Shown here: one piece after another, positions 8,246 to 17,205 of the stretch | How the letters are laid out: each line of letters begins with the position of its first letter | Numbering within the stretch: position 1 is the stretch's first letter | Assembly: GCA_035533815.1 (NCBI GenBank) | Contig: DATLTB010000096.1 | Location: 1 to 59,181, forward strand | Source of the DNA: JANWKA01 sp035533815 | GTDB lineage: Bacteria; Bacteroidota; Bacteroidia; Chitinophagales; Chitinophagaceae | Direction of reading: 5' to 3' | DNA length: 59,181 nucleotides | Translations under genes and position numbers: made by a program | Notes under the pieces: model-generated | The model's database searches: none | The model's input: only the letters and a program-made list of their open reading frames with translations | Told to the model about the DNA's origin: nothing

Positions 8246-8690
8246 AAAATGTGATTTTCGAATAAAAAAATGTTGGGTTTGGAATTAATTCTGCACATTG
8301 CATTTAAAGGACGAATTCATAAGGTGCTGAACTTTAACCGGATAAATACCTTTGGCTGTTTTAAAAAAAGATGGTATCCCAATATATTTATGCGGATTTG
8401 CTTTGAAATCGTGATTTTTTTCCAATGGATGACCATACTTCCCAGATTAAAGGCTGCGTGAAATTCGTTTTTATGATCCTTTTTTTATATACTACATATG
8501 TATGATTTTGAAATTTCATTATGTTATAAACGATTATTAAACTGGTCAAGGGCCCTCCCCTGGGTTGATTCCCACCTTAATCAGCAGGTTTTTATGACAT
8601 CGCGTTCTATCAAAAATGACTTTAGTGCCCTTCGGTCCACTGACATGGGATTCCTCGGAATTTCAATTAATGATTTTTTTTATCAATAGG
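8246..8690. other. Intergenic region between divergent genes
   Basis: The 445-base gap separates the T9SS protein from the sensor kinase. It is AT-rich and contains short T-runs and an ACATATGT palindrome near 8495, but no recognisable gene, full promoter or terminator. Regulatory sites for both genes should lie here. Confidence 0.5.
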
Positions 8691-11600
8691 ATGGAACGAT
8701 ATCCGGGCCTAACCACCTTGCTCAGGCAATTCCTGCATCACTTTTCTGTATATAGCTTACTTATTTTATTTTTTTTTATCCAGCTACAAGTATGTGGGTG
8801 CGCCCAACCCTTAAGTAAATTCAGCGGACAGAATTACAATGTTAATGAGGGTTTGCTGGAAAGCCATGTACTGGACATGGTGGAAGACGATCAGGGATTT
8901 TTATGGATAAGTACCGCGGCAGGCTTGCAACGCTTTGATGGAGTGGATTTTAAATTGATTCCGGAACAAAAGGGAACTTCCGGTAAAGGATTACCTGAGA
9001 CCGGTTACATTCATTTTTTGAAATTGAGGGATGGAACAATATGGATGAGCTATAGCAATGGAATCAGCTGCTATAGCAGTAAGACGGATAAATTTCAAAC
9101 CGTTTTTCAATATTATATACCTCTATCAAAACAACTGCAGGATCAAAATAGCAGCTTTTGGAATAACCCCGTCATTCCTGTGGCAGAATGGCAGGGAATT
9201 GTATGGTGCTGGTGGTTTGAAAAAAGAAGCTTAATTGGTATAAGCGAGGTTACCCATAAAGTGGTTGATTCCATTCCCATACCGCCAATAATATTGGCGA
9301 AGGGGAATGGAATCGATATCAATAATACACAACAGTATGGAACAAAAATATTATTAAATTTTTCTACGCGTCGAATATGTGAAGTCGGCATTACCAACGA
9401 GCATAAGATCAGGATTATAAATTTTCCATCCAACTATGGTGATTTTCATTCCTATAGCCCATTGGATAGCAATCATTTGCTAATAGCTTCCTCAAATGGC
9501 TTATATAAGGGAGATTTTAGAGACGGGACGGTTCGTTTCCTTAGCCATTACCCTGGACAAATCCGTGCAGATCAGATCAATTACCAGACACTCTGTAATT
9601 TTCACGATAGTGAATTCTTCACATCAGTCAATAATGAAATTTATTTGGTCAATGGTGAAAATGGGCATTTTCTGCAGCATGTGGTCAATCTTCAAAATGA
9701 ATCCTTCGGTCAGACCGGGTACATTAACAGGCTCATGCTGGACCATTTCCATCATTTATGGGCCCTTTCGCTAACGGAGGGAATCACAAAGATAAATTTA
9801 AATGACCTCGGAATTAAATATTATGGAACGCAGGATAACAAGAATAATTTCATTCGAAGTATTTATGTGGATAAAAAGGCAGATCTTATCATTGCCGGAA
9901 CCCTTTATGGGGGTGTGATGCTTTATGATACGTTGCAACGACTTATCAAACAAATCAACTTCCCCTCCGGAATGGGTCAGGTTCTGGTCAGCAGCATCCT
10001 GAAGATCAGGCCTTACCAATACCTGTTATTCACCACTTCCAAGTACTCTTCTTATATATTAGATGGAAGGCGATTTACCCTTTCGCCTTCTCCACCTTAT
10101 TTACAGAAATTAATCAAGCCTTCATTTGTGACGTATTATAGCAACGTTCAGGTTCTAAATGATACCACGGCATTGTTTAATTCGCTTCAGAAAGTTTTGC
10201 TGATACATTATGGAAATGGCAAAATAGTTGTTAAGTCCATATTTAAAGACAGGTTTTCAACCTGCGGCATCATGGATCGAAAAGGACAGCTGTGGCTCGG
10301 ATGCAACGGTATATACCTGTTGGTAAAGGGTAAACATTTCAATAAGATAAATGTTTTTCAGCTCCATGAAAACAGTGTATCCAAATGTCTTTATCAGGAT
10401 AAGGCAGGAAATATCTGGCTGGGCACTGAAAACGGTCTTTACGAACTGGATGACTCCAAAGGTACCATCCGAAAAACCTATAATAAAAATGAAGGGATGG
10501 CGGACAATTGCATTTATAGCCTTTTGCAGGATGATGAGGGAAATATATGGTGCGGTACAAACAAGGGGTTATCGTGTTTGAAGAAAGACGGTAAAATTGT
10601 AAACATCTATGCATCTGATGGACTTCAGGGAAATGAGTTCAATAATAACAGCTGTGCAAAGGCAAATGACGGGGAACTTTTTTTTGGTGGCGTCAATGGC
10701 ATTAACAGCTTTTTCCCAAACTCCGTTCTCAGACTGAATGATCAGCCCCTGCCAATTATTACCAATATTAAGGTGATGGATGAGGATTGGGACGGGGATA
10801 CTTCGGCATGGGATCTTCATCAGATCACAGTTCCCTATTCGCAAGACGTATTGTCCTTTACATTTAGCACAATGGGCCGTTACCGCCAGGATATTTATAC
10901 CTATCAATACCGGATGGTCGGCATCGATAAGAACTGGGTCAATTCAGGTAATTATGGTTATGCGAGATATGTTTTACCGCCTGGCTACTACACCTTTCAA
11001 TATGCTGCAAGCCATAGTTCCAAAGACGGGTTCAGTGAATTTAAACAGATAGGCATAAGGATCACTCCTCCCTACTGGAGGAAGGGATGGTTCATTTGTT
11101 TAAGCATACTTTTTATGGCAGGACTGCTTGGACTCTTGATGTATTCCTATTTCAAGTGGAAATACAACCGGCAGCTTCGGAAACTGGAAATAGAGCGCAC
11201 TGTCCAACTTGAACGAGAAAGAATCTCCAGGGACCTCCATGATAATATTGGCGCCTATACAACAGCCCTGATTGCGAGCGTCGATCATTTGCAGGAATTT
11301 TCAGATAGACCGAGTACCGCACAAAAGCTGCAGCATGTATCCGATAATGCTCACGGAATTCTGGGATTTCTACAGGAGACCATCTGGGTATTGAATAATG
11401 AATTCATCAACATGACAGATTTTACAGACAGGTTTAAATTATATGCCACAAAAATGGGGCGGCATTATCCCGGTGTCGAGCTAAAATTCAGGGATGAGAT
11501 CCAAAAGGACAGTAAACTTTCTCCCACGGAGGCGCTCCAGGTATTCCGTATCCTTCAGGAAGCTTTGCAAAATGCATTTAAGCATGCCGATTCATCCAGG

Positions 11601-11795
11601 ATTCTCATTACGGTAGTAAGCGGCGATACCAGGTATTTCTCCATCCAGGACAATGGGAGGGGTTTTAATACCGGCGCGGCCACTGCAGGAAACGGGTTAA
11701 AAAACATGCAATTCCGTGCAAAGGAGGCGGGTTATCTATTGAATATCATCTCCCTTGAACAGGGTTCTGAAATAACCCTTCTTAAAGAGAAATAG
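8691..11795 (+). CDS. Two-component propeller-domain sensor histidine kinase
   Basis: The 1034-residue protein has a signal/anchor helix (about residues 12-32), a long periplasmic region of Reg_prop beta-propeller repeats (motifs such as DQGFLWISTAAGLQRFDG, GNIWLGTENGLYEL and GNIWCGTNKGLSCL), a Y_Y_Y domain (about 690-770), a transmembrane helix (about 800-820), a HisKA_3 dimerisation domain with the phosphoacceptor His at about 850 in ERISRDLHDNIGA, and a HATPase domain with the N-box EALQNAFKHA and the G-box DNGRGF. It should sense an external signal and autophosphorylate. The ATG at 8691 is chosen because it directly precedes the hydrophobic segment. HisKA_3 kinases partner NarL-type regulators, and one follows at 12029. 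Unlike hybrid HTCS regulators of polysaccharide loci, it has no fused receiver or AraC domain. Confidence 0.92.
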   Translation: MERYPGLTTLLRQFLHHFSVYSLLILFFFIQLQVCGCAQPLSKFSGQNYNVNEGLLESHVLDMVEDDQGFLWISTAAGLQRFDGVDFKLIPEQKGTSGKGLPETGYIHFLKLRDGTIWMSYSNGISCYSSKTDKFQTVFQYYIPLSKQLQDQNSSFWNNPVIPVAEWQGIVWCWWFEKRSLIGISEVTHKVVDSIPIPPIILAKGNGIDINNTQQYGTKILLNFSTRRICEVGITNEHKIRIINFPSNYGDFHSYSPLDSNHLLIASSNGLYKGDFRDGTVRFLSHYPGQIRADQINYQTLCNFHDSEFFTSVNNEIYLVNGENGHFLQHVVNLQNESFGQTGYINRLMLDHFHHLWALSLTEGITKINLNDLGIKYYGTQDNKNNFIRSIYVDKKADLIIAGTLYGGVMLYDTLQRLIKQINFPSGMGQVLVSSILKIRPYQYLLFTTSKYSSYILDGRRFTLSPSPPYLQKLIKPSFVTYYSNVQVLNDTTALFNSLQKVLLIHYGNGKIVVKSIFKDRFSTCGIMDRKGQLWLGCNGIYLLVKGKHFNKINVFQLHENSVSKCLYQDKAGNIWLGTENGLYELDDSKGTIRKTYNKNEGMADNCIYSLLQDDEGNIWCGTNKGLSCLKKDGKIVNIYASDGLQGNEFNNNSCAKANDGELFFGGVNGINSFFPNSVLRLNDQPLPIITNIKVMDEDWDGDTSAWDLHQITVPYSQDVLSFTFSTMGRYRQDIYTYQYRMVGIDKNWVNSGNYGYARYVLPPGYYTFQYAASHSSKDGFSEFKQIGIRITPPYWRKGWFICLSILFMAGLLGLLMYSYFKWKYNRQLRKLEIERTVQLERERISRDLHDNIGAYTTALIASVDHLQEFSDRPSTAQKLQHVSDNAHGILGFLQETIWVLNNEFINMTDFTDRFKLYATKMGRHYPGVELKFRDEIQKDSKLSPTEALQVFRILQEALQNAFKHADSSRILITVVSGDTRYFSIQDNGRGFNTGAATAGNGLKNMQFRAKEAGYLLNIISLEQGSEITLLKEK

Positions 11796-12028
11796 TCCAT
11801 TTGTTGTATTGGTGGTCTGGATTTAAGATTCCATCTTGGGTCGAACTCAAATAACCCAAATCACCATAGTTTAGCATCTAAGATTCACTCATTAATTAAA
11901 ATTAATAAATATTGCCAGCTTGACAGGTAAAGGATAACCTTATAGGGAGTTAACAGGGTAATCCTACCGATGGCCGCAGATTCTGAAATTCACATTTTAG
12001 GACCGGATCAAATTAAAAGACATATTTG

Positions 12029-12697
12029 ATGATTTCGATAGCCATTGTAGATGATAAGCAGATCGTGCGAACCATGGTCAAGGAAAAACTTTACAAAGCA
12101 GTGGATTTACGGGTGGATTTTGAAGCTAACGATGGCAAACAGTTTCTGGAAAAGATGAGGGGGGTAGAGGTAGATCGATTACCGGGTGTTGTGCTTATGG
12201 ATATTGAAATGCCGGATATGGATGGGATTCAGGCCATAGCGGTGGGAGCGATCCTGTATCCACAGATTAAATTCATAGTCCTTACGGTTTTTGACGATAA
12301 TGATAAAATATTTGAAGCCATTAGGGCCGGGGCAAGTGGCTACCTGCTTAAGGAAGACAGTTCCATGAACCTGACCGAGGCCATCCGCAATGTGGTGGAA
12401 TTTAACGCAGTACCTATGTCACCTGCCATAGCCCGCAAAACGCTTCAGTTATTGAAAGGATACGATTCCCAGGGATCCGTTGCGCAAGGCGTGCCGTTGG
12501 GCGGAAACCTCCTGAGCGGCAGGGAAGCTGAAATCCTAAAATTCCTTGTGGAAGGACTTGAATACAGGCAAATAGGGGAAAAGCTATTCATCAGCCCGGC
12601 TACAGTTAGAACACATATCGCCCATATATATCAGAAGCTTCATGTCAATACAAGGATGCAGCTGATCCGACTCGCCTATAAAAATAAATGGATATAG
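12029..12697 (+). CDS. NarL/FixJ-family response regulator
   Basis: This 222-residue regulator has an N-terminal receiver domain with the acidic pocket VDDK (residues 8-9), the phosphoacceptor Asp58 in VVLMDIEMPDMDG, and the conserved Thr and Lys positions in LTVFDDN and YLLKED. The C-terminal LuxR-type helix-turn-helix (about 157-220) shows LSGREAEILKFLVEG and SPATVRTHIAHIYQKL. A TTG directly before the ATG at 12029 would add one residue. It follows the kinase at 8691 with a gap of 233 bases and is the obvious partner, because HisKA_3 kinases phosphorylate this class. Its targets are unknown; the divergent T9SS gene and the nearby glycosidases are candidates by position only. Confidence 0.93.
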   Translation: MISIAIVDDKQIVRTMVKEKLYKAVDLRVDFEANDGKQFLEKMRGVEVDRLPGVVLMDIEMPDMDGIQAIAVGAILYPQIKFIVLTVFDDNDKIFEAIRAGASGYLLKEDSSMNLTEAIRNVVEFNAVPMSPAIARKTLQLLKGYDSQGSVAQGVPLGGNLLSGREAEILKFLVEGLEYRQIGEKLFISPATVRTHIAHIYQKLHVNTRMQLIRLAYKNKWI

Positions 12698-13049
12698 CCG
12701 TTTCATTTACATTACGCAAAATAATATATCTATGTGGTCACTCTTTTTTCTCCATCACATATTGACCTAAATAGTGTCCCGTTAATTTAATAGTCAGTAT
12801 TTTGAAAGTCTTGATACACTTGAATTTCAGCGGAATTATTCCATGACCTGTTGATATCTTCAGTTAAAATGCAATCCATTGTAAAAACATAAATTATTTT
12901 GCTAATAAATTAAATTATAAACTATTTAAATATTAAAATTTAATATTTAATATTTATGAAATGGCTAATAATTATCAATTCATGGTTTGCTTGAAAAATA
13001 CCTTAACGTAACCTGGCTCCTGCAAAAGCCCTGGAAATATGCAGGATGA
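12698..13049. other. AT-rich convergent intergenic region
   Basis: The 352 bases lie between the 3' ends of the response regulator and the GH28 gene. Positions about 12885-12960 are almost entirely A and T, with repeated AATATTTAA / TTAATATTT motifs that can pair with each other. No coding sequence and no GC-rich terminator stem were found; the AT tract may act as a transcription end or a bent-DNA element. Confidence 0.5.
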
Positions 13050-14570
13050 TTACCTGGAAAATTTTAGTTCCGGTGAGTTTTCAATGGTCAGCCCGCTTGT
13101 CTTCCTGAATATACCTGCTTGGATCCCGGATTGTACGGGAGCTTTTAATCGATTAATATCCGCATCCTCCACATCAGAAAAAATCAGGATAGGCCGCAAG
13201 TCCGGTTTATCGGTACTTAATGAAAGCCCGGAAAGGGTAAGTCCTTTGACATGGCGGACAAAAATGCCCCAGGAAGGGGTAGGACCAAGCCAGCTTGGCG
13301 CGGGATAGCCACTGCCCAGTTCAGGAAATTTCCTGACTGCCTCTGCGGCCGTGCCTCCCCCCTTGAAGGAAAAGCGGATATTCCGCAAGCTCAGCCCTTC
13401 AATATCATCTCCGGGCATTCCGGTAACCTGTATCCCGCTCACGGAATCCATTTCGGTCCCAATCACATCTGAAATACTGATATTGCGCATGATACCCTGG
13501 GTGATTCCCGAAGGCCCCCGGTTCCTGCTGCCTAAGGTAATATATATAGGATACCTGGAAATATCCTGCATCGTCAGGTTTGAAATGCTGATTCCCTCCA
13601 TAATGCCCCCGTCCACTTCCTCCAAGGCCAGGCCCAGACAATGGGTGAAGGTACAGTTGGAGATCGTGCAGTTGGAAAATCCACCATTGGATTCTGAACC
13701 AAATTTAATGCGTCCCCCGGTCGCATACCCATTATGGGCAGATTGTCTGCTCCCATCAACCAGGGTACCTTCTTTAAATCCCGATATCTCACAATTGGTA
13801 ATCATGAGGTTCTGGGTGGGAATCTTTTTTTGGAGTGCATAGGAACTCTTGATGCATAAGCCATCGTCATTCGGAGAATTGATCCTGCAGTTGGACACCA
13901 TGGTATTGGAGCAGCAATCCAGGTCCACTCCATCGCGGTTAGTATCAATCGTCACATTATCAATAGTGACTAGGTCACAGCCGGTCAGCAGCATGGCAAA
14001 ATGGCCGCCATGAAGGATGGTGATATCCCGGATCAGTACATTGCGGCATGATTTCAGGGCAATTGCCTTGTCTCCATTACCTACGGGACCCTGACCCACA
14101 TCCTTGTCATTTCGGGTCAGCCCTCCCCCATTGATTGTCCCCATGCCGGTGATGGACACATCGGTCAGGCCCTCCCCCCAGATCAGGCTATTATGAAAAT
14201 AAGTATGTCCCCCATCCTGATAAGCCTTTCCGGAAAAAGGTTCTGCGATATCATACGCTTTCATTGCTGCAGGTGCACCCAGGATGGTGGCCCCTGATCC
14301 GATATACAACCGGATATGACTGGCCAGATGTATGCTGCCTGAAAGATAAATTCCGGGCGGGAACTCCACAACCCCTCCGCCAGCTTTGGAACAAGCGGCA
14401 ATGGCCCTGTTAATGGCCCGGCTGTCCAGGTGCCTGCCATCTCCAGTAGCTCCGTAATCACGGACATTGAAAACGCCGGTCATCCGGGAACAGGGCGAGG
14501 GAATATTTCGACCCTGAAGCCCTGTAAAAACGACCAGACTAAAGCATATCAAAACCATGGATCGATACAT
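13050..14570 (-). CDS. Glycoside hydrolase family 28 (polygalacturonase-type)
   Basis: GH28 enzymes hydrolyse alpha-1,4-galacturonosyl or rhamnogalacturonan linkages in pectin by inversion, on a right-handed beta-helix. The 506-residue protein has an N-terminal signal peptide (about residues 1-20), the family start VFNVRDYGATGDG, then the catalytic region TNRDGVDLDCC (about 210-220), the paired aspartates in NSPNDDGLCIKS (Asp235-Asp236), and GGRIKFGSES with the RIK substrate-binding motif at 287-289. The usual GHG motif is not obvious, as in many bacterial members. No T9SS sorting domain is present, so it is probably periplasmic. It is divergent from the GH3 pair, with about 290 bases between. 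The cleaved polymer cannot be read from the sequence. Confidence 0.9.
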   Translation of the reverse strand: MYRSMVLICFSLVVFTGLQGRNIPSPCSRMTGVFNVRDYGATGDGRHLDSRAINRAIAACSKAGGGVVEFPPGIYLSGSIHLASHIRLYIGSGATILGAPAAMKAYDIAEPFSGKAYQDGGHTYFHNSLIWGEGLTDVSITGMGTINGGGLTRNDKDVGQGPVGNGDKAIALKSCRNVLIRDITILHGGHFAMLLTGCDLVTIDNVTIDTNRDGVDLDCCSNTMVSNCRINSPNDDGLCIKSSYALQKKIPTQNLMITNCEISGFKEGTLVDGSRQSAHNGYATGGRIKFGSESNGGFSNCTISNCTFTHCLGLALEEVDGGIMEGISISNLTMQDISRYPIYITLGSRNRGPSGITQGIMRNISISDVIGTEMDSVSGIQVTGMPGDDIEGLSLRNIRFSFKGGGTAAEAVRKFPELGSGYPAPSWLGPTPSWGIFVRHVKGLTLSGLSLSTDKPDLRPILIFSDVEDADINRLKAPVQSGIQAGIFRKTSGLTIENSPELKFSR

Positions 14571-14860
14571 ATAAACGCGTTTAAATGGTTAAACTGCCCC
14601 TAATAATAGCAAAGAATACGATTTTCCCCAAATCAACCCCCGGGCCACCGGTATGAACGGGATAACCCTTGGTATTTATCTGTGTAAGCTGAATGCCGCC
14701 CCTTTTTCCGTTAATAACTAAATTTCTTGGAAAATATAAAAATGGGCTACATTTATTTTCCGGTTTCCGCAGCAATTCCGGATGCACCAGTGAATATATT
14801 GTAATAATTTCTGATACCGCTGGCTTCAAAATATTCTACCTGAATTCATCTACCCTTTAC

Positions 14861-17155
14861 ATGACCAAATATACAATATGGCTGGCGGGAATGCTGATAG
14901 CTCTTACCACACTCAATAGCTTTGGTCAGCAAGTTTCGCCTGACTCAAAAATGGATGTCTTCGTTCGCCGGCTCATGGATAAAATGACCCTGGAGGAAAA
15001 GATCGGACAGCTTAACCTGCCCACCGGAAATAATTCCGCTTTGACGGGTCCAACCGCCGGCAAAAACCTGGAAGATAAAATACGGAAGGGTGAAGTAGGC
15101 GGGGTATTTAATATTTATACTCCTTCGGCCGCCCGTAAAGTGCAGGAAATTGCAGTGAAGGAATCGCGGTTGCATATCCCGCTGATATTCGGACTGGATG
15201 TAATCCATGGTCACCGGACCATTTTCCCCATTCCCCTGGGGATATCCTGCACCTGGGATACTGCGCTCATTAAATCTTTTGCCCGGATTGCCGCCACCGA
15301 AGCCAGCGCCGATGGCATTGACTGGGTGTTTTCTCCCATGGTTGATATTTCCCGTGATCCCCGGTGGGGACGGGTTGCCGAGGGGTCCGGGGAAGATCCC
15401 TGGCTGGGTTCCCTAATTGCTGAGGCAATGGTACATGGTTATCAGGGGAACAGTTTACAAGATACAAATACGGTGATGGCCTGTGTCAAACATTTTGCCT
15501 TGTATGGTGCCGTCGAAGGCGGTCGGGACTATAATTCGGTGGATATGAGCAGGATCAAGATGTACCAGTATTATCTTCCTCCTTATCAAGCAGCCATTGA
15601 CGCCGGAGCGGGGAGCGTCATGAGTTCCTTCAATGATATCAATGGCCTTCCATCCACCGCTAATCACTGGCTGATGACTGATTTACTGAGGAAACAATGG
15701 GGATTCAAAGGCCTGGTGGTCAGTGATTACACGGCCATTAATGAACTCTCAAAACACGGGCTTGGTAACCTGCAAAAAGTCTCGGCCTTGGCACTCCGGG
15801 CCGGCATAGATATGGACATGGTCGGGGAAGGATTTCTGACGACCCTGAAAAAATCACTTCAGGAAGGTAAAGTCACCATGGCCGAAATCAACAATGCCTG
15901 CCGCCTGATTCTCGACGCCAAATACAAGCTGGGATTATTTGCCAACCCTTACCTGCGGATCAATGAAAACAGGGCATCCCATGCCATGTTGACCGCCGCC
16001 AGTCTGGATACAGCCCGTAAAATCGCTGAGCATTCCTGTGTGCTGTTGAAAAATGCCGGTCAGACGCTGCCACTGAAGCAGTCCGGAACAATTGCCCTGA
16101 TCGGACCACTGGCAGACGATCAGTCAGACCTGTTGGGCACCTGGGTACTGGCAGGGGATCCGGAGAAAGTGGTCAGTATCCGCCAGGGTATCACTGCAGC
16201 TGCGGGAAACCGGTTAAAGATCATCTATGCCCGGGGGGCCGATATCACCGATGATACTTTTATGCTGCATAAACTGGATGCAAATGTGTCCAGGTTGCAA
16301 CCCCTGCAAAGCCGGGCTGATCCTCAGGCACAGCTGGATGAAGCCCTCCGGGCGACGGAAAAGGCAGATATAATCGTTGCCGTACTCGGAGAATCTTCAA
16401 ATATGACTGGTGAAGCTGCCAGCCGAAGCAAGATAGGGCTTCCCTCCTGCCAGGAAAACCTCCTGAAAGCCTTAGTGAAGACAGGCAAACCGGTGGTGTT
16501 GGTGCTGGTCAACGGCAGACCCCTTACCCTGCCCTGGGAAAATGCCCATTGTGCAGCCATACTGGAAACCTGGGATGGAGGAACTGAGGCAGGAAATGGT
16601 ATTGCTGATATTTTGTTTGGAAAATATGATCCATCAGGGAGGCTCACAATGAGTTTTCCGGTGAGTGTGGGTCAGATTCCGGTGTATTACAATCACAAAA
16701 ACACCGGTCGCCCATATCAATACGGGCAGAAATACACTTCTCAATACCTGGATGTGACCAACGATCCATTGTATCCTTTTGGATTCGGGTTAAGTTATAC
16801 CCAGTTCCATTACGGTAAAATGCATTTGGATAAGGTTGTGGCAACAGGGAATGATCAGGTGTCTGCTACCATCAAGATTACCAATACCGGTAAATATCCC
16901 GGTGAGGAAACCCCTCAGTTATACATCAGCCAGCCCGTAGCTGAGGTAACCCGGAGTGTGGAGGACCTGAAAGGATTTCAGAAACTTTTTCTGCAACCGG
17001 GACAGTCCAGGCAGGTTACATTTGTCATTACTCCTGCTGACCTGAAATATTTTCATGAGGATCTGAGCTATAGCTGGGATCCGGGCAAATTCATCATCCG
17101 AATCGGTCCGAATTCCAGGGATTGGTCATCTGCCAGCATTCAATGGAATAAATAA
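14861..17155 (+). CDS. bglX: GH3 beta-glucosidase, BglX type
   Basis: The 764-residue protein matches periplasmic BglX: signal peptide (MTKYTIWLAGMLIALTTLNS then FGQ), the GH3 N-terminal barrel with KMTLEEKIGQL, GLDVIHGHRTIFPIPLG and WGRVAEGSGEDP, the KHFALYGA motif, and the nucleophile Asp289 in GLVVSDYTAI. The GH3 C-terminal domain contains the likely acid/base Glu in TGEAASRSKIGLP, and an FnIII-like domain ends the protein. It removes terminal beta-linked glucose, or similar sugars, from oligosaccharides. The ATG at 14861 is chosen over upstream in-frame codons because it gives a proper signal peptide. It is followed after 50 bases by a second GH3 on the same strand, so they are probably co-transcribed. 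Confidence 0.93.
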   Translation: MTKYTIWLAGMLIALTTLNSFGQQVSPDSKMDVFVRRLMDKMTLEEKIGQLNLPTGNNSALTGPTAGKNLEDKIRKGEVGGVFNIYTPSAARKVQEIAVKESRLHIPLIFGLDVIHGHRTIFPIPLGISCTWDTALIKSFARIAATEASADGIDWVFSPMVDISRDPRWGRVAEGSGEDPWLGSLIAEAMVHGYQGNSLQDTNTVMACVKHFALYGAVEGGRDYNSVDMSRIKMYQYYLPPYQAAIDAGAGSVMSSFNDINGLPSTANHWLMTDLLRKQWGFKGLVVSDYTAINELSKHGLGNLQKVSALALRAGIDMDMVGEGFLTTLKKSLQEGKVTMAEINNACRLILDAKYKLGLFANPYLRINENRASHAMLTAASLDTARKIAEHSCVLLKNAGQTLPLKQSGTIALIGPLADDQSDLLGTWVLAGDPEKVVSIRQGITAAAGNRLKIIYARGADITDDTFMLHKLDANVSRLQPLQSRADPQAQLDEALRATEKADIIVAVLGESSNMTGEAASRSKIGLPSCQENLLKALVKTGKPVVLVLVNGRPLTLPWENAHCAAILETWDGGTEAGNGIADILFGKYDPSGRLTMSFPVSVGQIPVYYNHKNTGRPYQYGQKYTSQYLDVTNDPLYPFGFGLSYTQFHYGKMHLDKVVATGNDQVSATIKITNTGKYPGEETPQLYISQPVAEVTRSVEDLKGFQKLFLQPGQSRQVTFVITPADLKYFHEDLSYSWDPGKFIIRIGPNSRDWSSASIQWNK

Positions 17156-17205
17156 TTTTACAAATCAGCTAACTTTTCACCATTCACCTAAATATTTGAT
17201 CCGCT

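Noticed and set aside
12880..12965. AT-rich repeats as a replication origin
   Set aside because: No DnaA boxes or origin-linked genes such as dnaA, dnaN or gidA are nearby; it lies between two convergent genes.
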